In this document: positions 42,990 to 52,767 of the stretch, one piece after another | How the letters are laid out: each line of letters starts with the position of its first letter | How positions within the stretch are numbered: the stretch's first letter is position 1 | Made by a program: the position numbers and the translations under genes | The notes under the pieces: model-generated | Told to the model about the DNA's origin: nothing | Seen by the model: the letters and a program-made list of their open reading frames with translations, nothing else | Database searches by the model: none | Assembly (NCBI GenBank): GCA_005877815.1 | Contig: VBOG01000035.1 | Location: forward strand, 1 to 53,715 | Length of the DNA: 53,715 nucleotides | Source of the DNA: Nitrospirota bacterium | GTDB taxonomy: Bacteria > Nitrospirota > Nitrospiria > Nitrospirales > NS-4 | Direction: 5' to 3'

Positions 42990-43735
42990 TGGAAAATCCT
43001 CTTCATCCCTTCGAATTACATTCCTATGGACATCTGTCGCTCTTCGGCCTTGATATTTCGTTGAACAAGGCCGTGATCATGATGTGGATCATCATTGCCC
43101 TTGCGGCGTGGTTTCTCATTCAGGCCGGCCGCGAGCGGCGTCTCATCCCCTCACGGTTGCAAAGCATCGCCGAAATGCTCGTGGAATTTCTCCGCGGCAT
43201 GATCATGGATACCATCGGGAAGGAGGGGATGCGGTTCTTCCCCTTCATCGGCACGTTGTTTATCTTTATTCTCTTTTCGAATCTCCTGGGCCTGATTCCG
43301 GGGTCGTATACTGTGACGAGCCAAATCGTCGTGACGGCAGCGTTTGCGCTGTTTGTCTACACGATGAGCATCGTCGTGGGGTTCGCCTACCACGGCATCA
43401 AGTTCTTCGGGATTTTGATCCCGCCCGGCACGCCGACGCTGCTGCTGCCGCTGATGATGCCGATTGAAGTAATCAGCCAGCTTGCGCGCCCGCTGGCGCT
43501 TGCCGTACGGCTCTTTGCGAACATGACGGCCGGCCATACGATCCTCGCGGTTCTCTTCGGCATGGCGCTCTCGTTGCCCTTGTTGATCGGCTGGCTGCCG
43601 TTTGCGTTTACGATCGCGATCTCGGGCTTGGAGGTCGGCATCGCCTTCATCCAGGCCTACATTTTTACGATTCTCACATGCGTGTATCTCGGTGACGCCA
43701 TCAATCTCCACGGGCATTCCGAGGGCGCGCATTAA
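42989..43735 (+). CDS. atpB: F0F1 ATP synthase subunit a
   Basis: FSNLLGLIPGSYTVTSQI; LARPLALAVRLFANMTAGHTIL; FIQAYIFTILTCVYLGDAI. Confidence 0.95.
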   Translation: MENPLHPFELHSYGHLSLFGLDISLNKAVIMMWIIIALAAWFLIQAGRERRLIPSRLQSIAEMLVEFLRGMIMDTIGKEGMRFFPFIGTLFIFILFSNLLGLIPGSYTVTSQIVVTAAFALFVYTMSIVVGFAYHGIKFFGILIPPGTPTLLLPLMMPIEVISQLARPLALAVRLFANMTAGHTILAVLFGMALSLPLLIGWLPFAFTIAISGLEVGIAFIQAYIFTILTCVYLGDAINLHGHSEGAH

Positions 43736-43767
43736 CGACGGGTTCTGGGACGAAAGGAGACGATTGA

Positions 43768-44001
43768 ATGGATGCTGCAGCGGCTGCATTTCTGGGGATG
43801 GGTTTGGCGGCCGCCGGGTTTGCCGGCGCCGGTGTGGGGATCGGGTACATTTTTGGGAAGATGATCGAGGCGGTCGCCCGGCAGCCTGAAGCCGAAGCAC
43901 GAGTCGGAAAATACATGTGGATCGGGTTTGCGCTCGTTGAAGCCATTGCGCTCTACGGCTTAGTCATCGCGTTCATTATTATGGGGCTGCGCGGGAAGTA
44001 A
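43768..44001 (+). CDS. atpE: F0F1 ATP synthase subunit c
   Basis: GMGLAAAGFAGAGVGIGYIFGKMIEAVARQPEAE...MWIGFALVEAIALYGLVIAFIIM. Confidence 0.95.
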   Translation: MDAAAAAFLGMGLAAAGFAGAGVGIGYIFGKMIEAVARQPEAEARVGKYMWIGFALVEAIALYGLVIAFIIMGLRGK

Positions 44002-44032
44002 CCCTGCACAGAGCCCGCTATAGAGGATCGAC

Positions 44033-44542
44033 ATGCCACAGTTCGAAACGCATTTCTTCTCGTCGCTGATCTTTTGGGAGATCGTCTCGTTCGCCGCGTT
44101 GCTGTTCGTCCTGGCGAAATACGCGTTTCCGCCGATTCTTGAAGGCCTCGATGCGCGGGAGCGCAAAATCCGCGAAAGCATCGAGTCTGCAGAACGGCTC
44201 CGCGCGGAAGCGGACCGCCGGATGATCGAGTACGAAGCGAAGATGAAGTCGGCGCAGAAAGAAGCGGAGACCATGATTCTGGAAGCCAAGCTCAGAGCGC
44301 AGCACGTCCAAGAAGAAAACGAGCGTCGCCTCTCAGCGGATGCCGAACGCATCAAAGCGGCCGCCACAAGGGACATCGACCAGGAACGCCGCCGGGCGCT
44401 GGAAGAGGTATGCCGCTCGGTCTCAGATCTCGCACTGCTCATTGCTGAAAAGCTCGTCGAGCGTAGCCTCAACGACGCCGATCACAAGCGGCTCGCGGAA
44501 GAATCCCTCGCCGCCGTCGCGAAGGATTACGAAAAGTCCTAA
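44033..44542 (+). CDS. atpF: F0F1 ATP synthase subunit b
   Basis: N-terminal TM FFSSLIFWEIVSFAALLFVLAKYAFPPI then long charged coiled coil. Confidence 0.9.
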   Translation: MPQFETHFFSSLIFWEIVSFAALLFVLAKYAFPPILEGLDARERKIRESIESAERLRAEADRRMIEYEAKMKSAQKEAETMILEAKLRAQHVQEENERRLSADAERIKAAATRDIDQERRRALEEVCRSVSDLALLIAEKLVERSLNDADHKRLAEESLAAVAKDYEKS

Positions 44543-44644
44543 GAGCAAACTCGCCTGTTCCCGAGAGTCAGTAATATTATTCCCAGTGTGCCGACTAAGG
44601 GAAAAGGCCCGCTCCGACCCTTCCCCCCACAATCAGCCGGCTGC

Positions 44645-44983
44645 TCACCTCGGCTCGGCTTGGATCTTCGTGGCATCTTTGATGTGGTCTTCCATCACTC
44701 CCTTGTTGACATAGCCAGGGTCTGTCACAACGGGCAACCGTGTCTCTCCGCGCCGTAAATTGTCCCGCTCTCTAATGGCCTTATTTTGATCGGCAAATGC
44801 GCCATCCTTAGGCTCATTTGCGACCGAGCCTTCGAGGGCAGACGATCCGTAGAGATCAGTCGCCTTAGTGCCTTCCGAGGGGTAGCCGGGCCGATCTTTC
44901 TTCATCAGAGCGGGATTGGCATGGGCAAGAGTGGTGACGGCAAGAGAGGCGACCAATGCCACTGTATACAACATGGCTTTCAT
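44645..44983 (-). CDS. Small exported protein of unknown function
   Basis: Signal peptide MKAMLYTVALVASLAVTTLAHA; RPGYPSEGTKATDLYGSSALEGS. Confidence 0.7.
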   Translation of the reverse strand: MKAMLYTVALVASLAVTTLAHANPALMKKDRPGYPSEGTKATDLYGSSALEGSVANEPKDGAFADQNKAIRERDNLRRGETRLPVVTDPGYVNKGVMEDHIKDATKIQAEPR

Positions 44984-45498
44984 GGTGCGAATCCTCCTTA
45001 TGTGAGAGCATGGAAGAAGATGGGTGGAGAGAATCCGTAACCTCCTTTCGCTGAGCTTCCCCAAGCATCGGCCCAGCTCCAGAAATTAGGCTAGAAGGCA
45101 TAACCACGCAAGTCAAGGTCCTCCCTACCAAAGGGGACATGCGCGGCTATTGAATGAGGCAATCACAAGCGGCTCGGAGATCATCCTAAACAGCGGAGGC
45201 ACGCTGGAAAAGTTAGGCCAGCGATCCCCAAATGAAGGGGCCCTGACAATGTGACCGCCACGGCCAGCCAGAGGTTCGATGTCGCAAAGAGCACGTAGGC
45301 GACAGTCAACAAGAGCGCGATCACCATCAACAGCCCACCCGCGGTGATCCATGGTTTCCGATGGGTGCTGGTTGAGTTGGAGGCGCTGCTGATCGGTATG
45401 GCCTACTTGTCCGGCATCAGCCGATGCCCATATCATAAACTCCTTCCTCAAGATAATAAACACCTCACGTTGTACTCTGTACAGGCTTTTTGAGAGAC

Positions 45499-46323
45499 TC
45501 AGGATGAATGAATGTTGGTGCTGCCTTGGCGGTAGCCCGAGGGATCGAGGGTGATCTCGGTGAAACCGAGGCCGGCAAGATTCAAGGTGACACGGTCCTG
45601 CATCGCGGGTTCGAAGAGCCTTCCCAGCTCATCCTGTCCGACTTCCACACGCGCGCGGCCGGCATAGTCGCGGACGCGTACCTGGCGAAACCCCTGCCCG
45701 AGCAAAAATGCCTCAGCGCGTTCCACGCGGGCCAGCTTTTCCACGGTGATGATGTCTCCGCGCGCGATGCGTGATGAGAGGCAGGCGGCCGCTGGCTTGT
45801 CCCAATTCGAGAGCCCCAAGATTTTGGCAGTTTCCCGAATATCAGCCTTGCCCATGGCCGCTTCCAAGAGTGGACTTCTCACCCCGTGCTCTCTGGCCGC
45901 GCGCAAGCCCGGCCGCTCGTCTCCGGCATCATCACGATGCGTTCCATCGAGCACATAGGCGAAGCCCATCCGCTCTGCCAGAGGGATGAGCGCGGAATAG
46001 AGATCGGTCTTGCAGTGATAGCATCGGGCGGCGTCATTTCGTATGAACCCATCGTAGCGAAGCTGGTCCGTGTCGTGAAGGATCTGGTGCACGCCGATCT
46101 CCGCGCACAATTGCCGCGCCAATGCGAGTTCCACCGCCGGGAATGTTGCCGACACGGCGGTGACTGCCGCGGTGCGATCCCCCAGGACGTCGTGCGCCGT
46201 CTTCAGCACCAGCGTGCTGTCGATGCCGCCCGAGAAGGCGACGAGGGCGGAGTCCATGCCCCGCATGATCCCCTGCAATCGCTCGAGGGGCCCGCTCGTC
46301 TCATGACCGTCATGGTTTGCCAA
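45499..46323 (-). CDS. larE: ATP-dependent sacrificial sulfur transferase LarE-like
   Basis: ALVAFSGGIDSTLVLKTA PP-loop; RCYHCKTDLYSAL; DGTHRDDAGDERPGLRAAREHGVRSPL; AAACLSSRIARGD. Start inferred as TTG 46323; uncertain. Confidence 0.85.
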   Translation of the reverse strand: MANHDGHETSGPLERLQGIMRGMDSALVAFSGGIDSTLVLKTAHDVLGDRTAAVTAVSATFPAVELALARQLCAEIGVHQILHDTDQLRYDGFIRNDAARCYHCKTDLYSALIPLAERMGFAYVLDGTHRDDAGDERPGLRAAREHGVRSPLLEAAMGKADIRETAKILGLSNWDKPAAACLSSRIARGDIITVEKLARVERAEAFLLGQGFRQVRVRDYAGRARVEVGQDELGRLFEPAMQDRVTLNLAGLGFTEITLDPSGYRQGSTNIHSS

Positions 46324-47653
46324 GGACCATCTCCGGATTGATCTTTGCTTCGGATTGCTTTGCCACCACCACCAGCGCGTAGACGTCGGGGTGGAGATAT
46401 TGTTCGGCGACGCGCAGCACATCTTCTTTCGTCACGGCTCGGATCGCCTTGGGATAATCTTCGAAATAACTGAGGCCCAGGCCATGCAGCTCCACCAGTG
46501 TCAGCAAGGCGGCGAGTTTGCCGGTCGTGTCGAGGCGCAAGGGGAAGCTTCCGATCAGGTACGCCTTCGCGTCGGCCAATTCCTGATCGCTCACCGGTTC
46601 GGTCCGGATGCGCTTCATCTCTTCGACGACGCTGGCAATCGCCTGATTGGCCGCTGCATTTCGCGTCTGCAGTTGAACGGTGAAGGGACCCGGCATGACG
46701 TTGGCCTGAAATCCGCTGTCCACATCGTAGGCTAATCCCTTCTGGTCCCGGATGCGGTTCACGAGACGGGAGGAAAAGCCGCCGCCGCCGAGGATGTAGT
46801 TCATCACGGACACCGCGTAGAAGTCAGGGTTCTTCCGGTCGATGCCGAGGTGCCCAAGGATTACATTCGCCTGCGTGAGGTCCTTGTCGATCAGTTTCAG
46901 CTTCGGCTGTTGGAGCGGAACCGCCGGCGAGAACGTGGATGGCACGCCATCTTTCTTGGTCCATTTTCCGAAGTGCTTGCGGACGACATCGAGCGCTTCG
47001 TGCTCCCGTATGTCGCCGACGATGGCGACGATCGTCCGGTTTGGCCGGTAATAGGTGTGATGGAACTGCACCAGGTCGTTGCGGGTGATTTTCGGCACCG
47101 TTTTCTCCGTGCCATTGGCCGCACGCCGGTAGGGATTGCCTTGAAACACGATCTCATCGAACGCCTTGATGGCGATCACGCCCGGCTCGTCCTTCTCTCC
47201 CTGGAGTTGGCCCATCAACTCGCCTCGGACGCGGGCCACATCCTTCTCGGCAAAGATCGGATTCATGAGGATATCGGACAATATCGTCAAGCCAAGGTCC
47301 ACGTCCTTCTTCAAGACCCGGAGCGTCACAGTGGAAAAATCCTGAGCGCCCTGCGTGGCAAGCTCTCCTCCGATGAATTCGATCTGTTGCGCGATTTGAG
47401 CGGCGCTCCTGGTTTTCGTGCCTTCATCCAACATCCCGGCGGTCATGTAGGCGAGGCCGGCCAGGGCATCGGGATCGTGGACGGCGCCGGCCTTGACCAG
47501 AACATTGACCGTGACGATGGGAAGAGACGGTTGGTCCACGATGAGGACGATCATGTTGTTCGGGGTGACGATCCGAACCGGTTTGATGTCCGCGGCGAAC
47601 GATGCCTGGGCAAGGACGAGCACAATGACGACCGCCGCCGCTATCCGCGTCAT
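46310..47653 (-). CDS. M16-family peptidase-like protein, apparently non-catalytic partner
   Basis: M16 architecture (KAGAVHDPDALAGLAYMTAGMLDEGTKTRS) but no HxxEH; YILGGGGFSSRLVNRIRDQKGLAYDVDSGF C-terminal motif. Start at the ATGA overlap. Confidence 0.88.
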   Translation of the reverse strand: MTRIAAAVVIVLVLAQASFAADIKPVRIVTPNNMIVLIVDQPSLPIVTVNVLVKAGAVHDPDALAGLAYMTAGMLDEGTKTRSAAQIAQQIEFIGGELATQGAQDFSTVTLRVLKKDVDLGLTILSDILMNPIFAEKDVARVRGELMGQLQGEKDEPGVIAIKAFDEIVFQGNPYRRAANGTEKTVPKITRNDLVQFHHTYYRPNRTIVAIVGDIREHEALDVVRKHFGKWTKKDGVPSTFSPAVPLQQPKLKLIDKDLTQANVILGHLGIDRKNPDFYAVSVMNYILGGGGFSSRLVNRIRDQKGLAYDVDSGFQANVMPGPFTVQLQTRNAAANQAIASVVEEMKRIRTEPVSDQELADAKAYLIGSFPLRLDTTGKLAALLTLVELHGLGLSYFEDYPKAIRAVTKEDVLRVAEQYLHPDVYALVVVAKQSEAKINPEMVLGKP

Positions 47654-49017
47654 GGCGTGCCTCCCGCGACCGGTGTCGCCTCCGCTGTGGGGGGCACAGG
47701 AATCAGGATCCCCACCGTCCGCGTGTCCTCTTGGAAATAGCGACGGGCCACACGCTTGACGTCCTCCTTTGTGACTTCTCGAAGCCTCTTCACGTAGTCG
47801 GCGATGTACTGCCAACCGGCGCCGACCGTTTCCGCAGTGCCCAGTAGCATCGCTTGGCGAAAAATGGAATCCTGCTCGAACATATGTTTGGCTTCCACCT
47901 GGTTCTTGGCCTTCTGGATTTCTTTGTCCGTCGGCCCTTCCTTTTTGATCCGCTCAATCTCCGCCAGCAGTGATTGTTCGACCTCCTCGATCTTGGCGCC
48001 CGGCTTCACGATTGCGTAAAACGTATAGAGTTCAGGATTGGCGGACAACTCGCTGTAGCTCGCTCCGACGGCAAGCGCGATTTTCTTTCGATACACGAGG
48101 GTATCATAGAGGCGCGAGCTTTTGCCCGAGGACAGGACGTTCTCAAGAACGGCCAACGCATGGACATCGGTGCTCATGAAGTTCGGCACCTTGTACCCGA
48201 AGTAGAGAAACGGCAATTGGGCCGCCCGTTTGACGATCACGCGTCGTTCGCCTCGCTGCACAGGATCGATGATCTCCGGGGACGTGGGGGGCGCACCTTT
48301 GGGCAGACGTTCGAAGTATTGCTTGGCCAAGCTGACGACGGCCTCGTTCTTGACGTCGCCCACGATCACCAACGTGGCGTTGTTCGGCACGTAGTAGCGT
48401 TCGTAATGCTGCTTGAGATCCTCCCTGGTCATCGCGTTCAGGTCATTGAACCATCCAATGATCGGCCAGTGATAGGGGTGCTCCATGAAGGCTTGCGCGA
48501 ACATCTGCTCGACCAGATACGCTTGGGGATTGTCCTCAGTCCGTAGTCTCCGTTCCTCTTTGACCACCTCGCGTTCCAGTTGAAACTCGTTGTCGTCCAG
48601 CAACAGTCCCTGCAGCCTGTCTGATTCCATCTCCAGCGCGAGCTCCAGCTTATCGGCCGCGAGGTTTTCAAAATACGCTGTGTAGTCCTGGCTGGTGAAG
48701 GCGTTGTCGTTGCCTCCGTTCTTTTTGATGATCTTCGAAAACTCGCCCTTGGCGTATTTCTTGGTGCCCTTGAACATCATGTGCTCGAGCATATGCGAGA
48801 GTCCGGCGCGTCCCATGATTTCATTGCGCGAGCCGACCTTATACCAGATCTGCACCGTGATGACAGGCGCCTTCGGCTCTTCGACGACCAGGACCTTGAG
48901 ACCGTTTTGCAGCACCGTCTCCTGTACGCGAGGTCCGGTTTCCGCTGCCTCGGACAGATCCGCCGCGAAGAGGGCGGCGGACAAAGCAATGAGAGCAACG
49001 AATCGTCGTCTGACCAC
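47650..49017 (-). CDS. M16-family zinc metallopeptidase
   Basis: IWYKVGSRNEIMGRAGLSHMLEHMMFKGTKKY with HxxEH (HMLEH); signal peptide. Confidence 0.93.
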   Translation of the reverse strand: MVRRRFVALIALSAALFAADLSEAAETGPRVQETVLQNGLKVLVVEEPKAPVITVQIWYKVGSRNEIMGRAGLSHMLEHMMFKGTKKYAKGEFSKIIKKNGGNDNAFTSQDYTAYFENLAADKLELALEMESDRLQGLLLDDNEFQLEREVVKEERRLRTEDNPQAYLVEQMFAQAFMEHPYHWPIIGWFNDLNAMTREDLKQHYERYYVPNNATLVIVGDVKNEAVVSLAKQYFERLPKGAPPTSPEIIDPVQRGERRVIVKRAAQLPFLYFGYKVPNFMSTDVHALAVLENVLSSGKSSRLYDTLVYRKKIALAVGASYSELSANPELYTFYAIVKPGAKIEEVEQSLLAEIERIKKEGPTDKEIQKAKNQVEAKHMFEQDSIFRQAMLLGTAETVGAGWQYIADYVKRLREVTKEDVKRVARRYFQEDTRTVGILIPVPPTAEATPVAGGTP

Positions 49018-49030
49018 AGGGATCTCCTTC

Positions 49031-50134
49031 TTAAGAGGACACGGGATTCAGAAAGCCGGCGCGGGTCGCCGGGCGTTCGAGTTGGAGAGGAAGCGATCCC
49101 GGCAGTGTCCCAAGCTGCCCGCAGGCGCCGAGGATCTCGCGGCCTTTGCTCTTCCGGATGTAGGCTGCGATGTCATGGCGGTCGAGGACGGCTTGAAACC
49201 GCAGCACCACATGATCCGAAGGCCGCCGGAACCCGCTGCCGGGAAATTCATTGAATGGAATTAAATTGATCTTGCAGCGAATGCCTTTCGTGAGCATGGC
49301 CAAACGGACGGCGTCCCGTTCCGTATCGTTTTCTCCTTCCAGTAGGACATATTCGAACGTCAGGCGGCGGCGCGGCTTCAAAGGAAAGGTCCGGCACGCC
49401 TTCATCAACATGTCGAGAGGGTAGGCTCGATTGACGGCCGGCATGAGCCGACTCCGTTGCGCATCCGTGGTGGCATTCAATGAGACGGCGAGGTTCACGC
49501 CGAGATTCGCAACGCGCGCCAGTCGGGTCGCCAACCCTGCGGTTGAGAGAGTGATTCGCCGGGGAGAGAAGCCGATGCCCCATGTCGTGTCGGTCAGCCG
49601 TCGGATGGCCTCCTCCACGGCCTCGATGTTCGCCAAGGGTTCTCCCATGCCCATCAGCACCACATTTGTCAGCCGACGGTGTCGAAGTCGAGACAGCTCT
49701 CGCTGGACAGCGAGCACTTGACCCACGATTTCATGGGCCTTCAGATTGCGCAGCAACCCCATGCGGCCAGTCAGGCAAAAGGCGCAGTCGAGCGTGCAGC
49801 CGACCTGGGTCGAAAGGCACACGGTTAGACGCTCCGCGTCCGGGATCACGACCGTTTCAATTGATTTGCGGTCTTCCAGGGCAAACACGAACTTTTGCGT
49901 GCCGTCCTCGGTGTTACGGATGGAGTCTGGCATCAGCGAACTAATGCATGCACATTCCGCCAGGCGCGCGCGGTCGGCCTTGGAAAGGTCCGTCATGGCC
50001 GTGATGTCGGTGAGCCGGCGTTGGTAGATCCAATGGAGTAATTGTTCCGCCCGATAATGCGGCCAGCTGAGTTTCTCAATGAGTTCGACAATGCCGGCGG
50101 AGTCGAGAGTCATGAGATCGAGCGCTGAAGACAT
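49031..50134 (-). CDS. rlmN: 23S rRNA (adenine2503-C2)-methyltransferase, radical SAM
   Basis: VCLSTQVGCTLDCAFCLTGRMGLLRNLKAHEIVGQV (CxxxCxxC); VVLMGMGEPLANIEAV. Long upstream ORF extension judged spurious; start ATG 50134. Confidence 0.93.
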   Translation of the reverse strand: MSSALDLMTLDSAGIVELIEKLSWPHYRAEQLLHWIYQRRLTDITAMTDLSKADRARLAECACISSLMPDSIRNTEDGTQKFVFALEDRKSIETVVIPDAERLTVCLSTQVGCTLDCAFCLTGRMGLLRNLKAHEIVGQVLAVQRELSRLRHRRLTNVVLMGMGEPLANIEAVEEAIRRLTDTTWGIGFSPRRITLSTAGLATRLARVANLGVNLAVSLNATTDAQRSRLMPAVNRAYPLDMLMKACRTFPLKPRRRLTFEYVLLEGENDTERDAVRLAMLTKGIRCKINLIPFNEFPGSGFRRPSDHVVLRFQAVLDRHDIAAYIRKSKGREILGACGQLGTLPGSLPLQLERPATRAGFLNPVSS

Positions 50135-50206
50135 GGTCGTGAGGGTAACACACGGTTTAGAAGGGCGGCAACCCTCGAAAGTGGCACTGCGTGGTATACT
50201 TCCGCC

Positions 50207-52483
50207 ATGATTCGCAAGGTTATACGCGTGCCGGCGAACTGCCAGATATTCCGTCCTCTCCGTGCATGGCGCCCGTTCGTGGGCTATCTCTTCCTGTTCA
50301 TCGCATATCTTGTCGTCGGCACCGTGACTCTTATTTTCGCCGAGGATCTGTCCGAGAAACCCGGCGGGGCCTGCCAGGTTCCTCAAGACTGTTTGAACGA
50401 TGCGGTTCGCGCCTTGAACGGCCGTGAAGCAGACCAGGCGATCGCGCGTCTGAACGAGTTGCTCGCAAAGTTTCCTGACACGCCTTGGGAGGGCCGGGCG
50501 GCTCTGCTCCTTGGAAAGTACTACCAAACAGTGGGGGACCGGCAAGCGTCGTCGCTTCTGATGAGAGCCGAACGCCAGCTGCCTCTCCTTGGCGACTACG
50601 CGCAATATTTCCTCGGAGAATTCTTCTTTCAGGCGGGAGATGTCAATGGAGGGGCGACCGCCTTTGACGTGCTTGTGGACCGATACCCCGGCAGCGTGCT
50701 CCGTCCCCAGGCACTCTACCGATCGGTCGAAACGTGGTTTCAAGGCGACGACTGCATGCGGTCCAGAGAACGGCAGGGAAGGTTTCTGGCCGAATACCCT
50801 AAGAACCCATTGGTCCCAGCGGTGCTGTTACGGCAGGGGGATTGTCTCCTCAAGGATGGTGACGCCGCTCTTGCTGCGGTGGTCTATAGACGCGCGTGGA
50901 GCCAGTACGCCGCGACACCACAAGGCGATGAGGCGGCCGCTAGAATGCAGCGCATGAGGCAGAACGGTATCACGGTGCCAGATCCCACCGCCCCAGAGTG
51001 GTGGCTGCGCGGACGGACCCTTTTCGATGCTGGCCAGCATGCACGCGCGATCACAGCCTTCGACGAGTTGCTCAAATTTCAGGACGTTCCGGACCGTCTC
51101 CAGGCCCGCCTGAATGTCGGCATTGCGCGCGTGCGTTTGAAACAATACGACGAGGCACAGCAGGTCTTCTCGCACCTGGCCAAAAGCCGCTCCGGACAAA
51201 TCTCGTTTGAGGCTGTGGTATGGCTGGCACGAATCTATCTCAGGCAGGGCAAGGATGACCTGTTGCTGTCGTTGGCCAGGGAAGTCGACGCCGGGCTACT
51301 ATCCGGTGACCTTAAGGCGAGATTCCTGGTCCTTTTTGCCGCCCAGCATGCCGACCGCGGACGACTAGACAAAGCCGTCGCTACCTACCTTCAGGCGGGA
51401 GACCTCGGCATGACGGCCACCACCACGGAGGCATACTGGCAGGCCGGGTGGTTGCAGTACACCATGGGGCGTTACGAGGATGCCGTCACGGCATTTGATA
51501 GAACACTGCATCTGAAAAATGTCGGCGTCCTTGGCTTGTCGGCTCTTTACTGGAAAGCCCGGAGCCTTGAGAAGTTAGGAGAAACGGCACAGGCCGCCAC
51601 GGCCTATCAGACGTTATGCGCAGATGTTCCCAATTCCTACTATTGCTCCAGCGCCAGACTTCGTCCCGCATGGAAAGACGGTAGTGACTCCAATGGAACG
51701 GCGGTCAAGCTGTCGGTCTCAGAAAATCCCGACAGCACCCTCATAGAGGACATCCATTACCGGCGCGCGTTGGAACTCAAGTTGCTGGGATGGCAAAAAG
51801 AGGCCGGAGAAGAACTGGCGCAACTGACTTCGAAGGTGGGCAAAGAGCGCGGAGTCGTGTTATGGGTGGCACGGCTGTTGAACTCATCGGGAGAGTTTCA
51901 TCGGGCGCTGTCATTGATTCAGATGTTTTTTTCGGATGTGCTTGACCGGGGAGGCCCGGACATCCCGAGCGCGTTTTGGGAGATCGCGTATCCCGGAGGG
52001 TTTCTGCCGTTCGCCAAGACGCTGCCGTTACAGGGGATCGACCCACATCTTGTGACGGCCGTCATACGGGAGGAGAGCGCCTATAACCCTCTGGCCATAT
52101 CCACGGCCGGCGCATTGGGATTGATGCAGGTCATGCCGCATACGGGCCAGAAGATCGCCGCGCAGGTGGGCTCTGACGGTTTCAGTCGGGAGAGGCTCTT
52201 TGACCCCTGTTATAACATTCGTTTCGGGTCCTGGTATCTCGGGCATCTGGCGGAAAAGTTCAACCACAATCTGGTGTATGCGATCGCCGCGTATAATGCG
52301 GGCCCGGACATCGTGACGAAATGGATCCAGCAATTCGGCTATCGGGAGCAGGATGAGTTTATCGAATCAATCCCGTATACAGAGACGAGGCAATACGTGA
52401 AGAAAGTTCTTCGAAGTTACAGACAATATGGAAAAATTTATGGCCCTGAGAGTAGGACGGCATTCCTTGACAAGGGGTGTTGA
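50207..52483 (+). CDS. slt: Lytic murein transglycosylase (TPR-rich, C-terminal SLT domain)
   Basis: TPR-like N-terminal region; GIDPHLVTAVIREESAYNPLAISTAGALGLMQVMPHTG; YAIAAYNAGPDIVTKW. Confidence 0.9.
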   Translation: MIRKVIRVPANCQIFRPLRAWRPFVGYLFLFIAYLVVGTVTLIFAEDLSEKPGGACQVPQDCLNDAVRALNGREADQAIARLNELLAKFPDTPWEGRAALLLGKYYQTVGDRQASSLLMRAERQLPLLGDYAQYFLGEFFFQAGDVNGGATAFDVLVDRYPGSVLRPQALYRSVETWFQGDDCMRSRERQGRFLAEYPKNPLVPAVLLRQGDCLLKDGDAALAAVVYRRAWSQYAATPQGDEAAARMQRMRQNGITVPDPTAPEWWLRGRTLFDAGQHARAITAFDELLKFQDVPDRLQARLNVGIARVRLKQYDEAQQVFSHLAKSRSGQISFEAVVWLARIYLRQGKDDLLLSLAREVDAGLLSGDLKARFLVLFAAQHADRGRLDKAVATYLQAGDLGMTATTTEAYWQAGWLQYTMGRYEDAVTAFDRTLHLKNVGVLGLSALYWKARSLEKLGETAQAATAYQTLCADVPNSYYCSSARLRPAWKDGSDSNGTAVKLSVSENPDSTLIEDIHYRRALELKLLGWQKEAGEELAQLTSKVGKERGVVLWVARLLNSSGEFHRALSLIQMFFSDVLDRGGPDIPSAFWEIAYPGGFLPFAKTLPLQGIDPHLVTAVIREESAYNPLAISTAGALGLMQVMPHTGQKIAAQVGSDGFSRERLFDPCYNIRFGSWYLGHLAEKFNHNLVYAIAAYNAGPDIVTKWIQQFGYREQDEFIESIPYTETRQYVKKVLRSYRQYGKIYGPESRTAFLDKGC

Positions 52484-52533
52484 GCCGATATAGTCTGCCC
52501 GCAATTTCCTCACAGCGATGGGATCCCGACCAC

Positions 52534-52767
52534 ATGGCCTTTAAGAAGTTCGCCGATCTCGAATCGAAGGTCAAGGGACTCATCGAACACTCCCATGAAC
52601 TGAAGCGTCGCACGGCGCAGTTGGAAGACCGATTGCGGGATGCTGATGCCAGGCTGGCGCGTCAACAGGCTTCGATCAAGCGCTGGGAAAAGGAGCGCGA
52701 CTGGCTCCGGATACGGCTGAGGAAAACTCTTGAGGACCTCACCTCGATCCAATCGAATACGCCATGA
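52534..52767 (+). CDS. Small coiled-coil protein upstream of zapA
   Basis: MAFKKFADLESKVKGLIEHSHELKRRTAQLEDRLRDADARLARQQASIKRWEKERDWLRIRLRKTLEDL; overlaps zapA start. Confidence 0.75.
   Translation: MAFKKFADLESKVKGLIEHSHELKRRTAQLEDRLRDADARLARQQASIKRWEKERDWLRIRLRKTLEDLTSIQSNTP

Noticed and set aside
43768-44001. Na+-translocating ATP synthase c subunit
   Set aside because: Helix-1 Gln and the Glu-Ser/Thr pattern of Na+ sites are absent.
50135-50743. N-terminal extension of the rlmN ORF
   Set aside because: Overlaps the divergent slt gene and intergenic region; RlmN homologs begin near MSSALDLMTLDSAGIVELIEKL.
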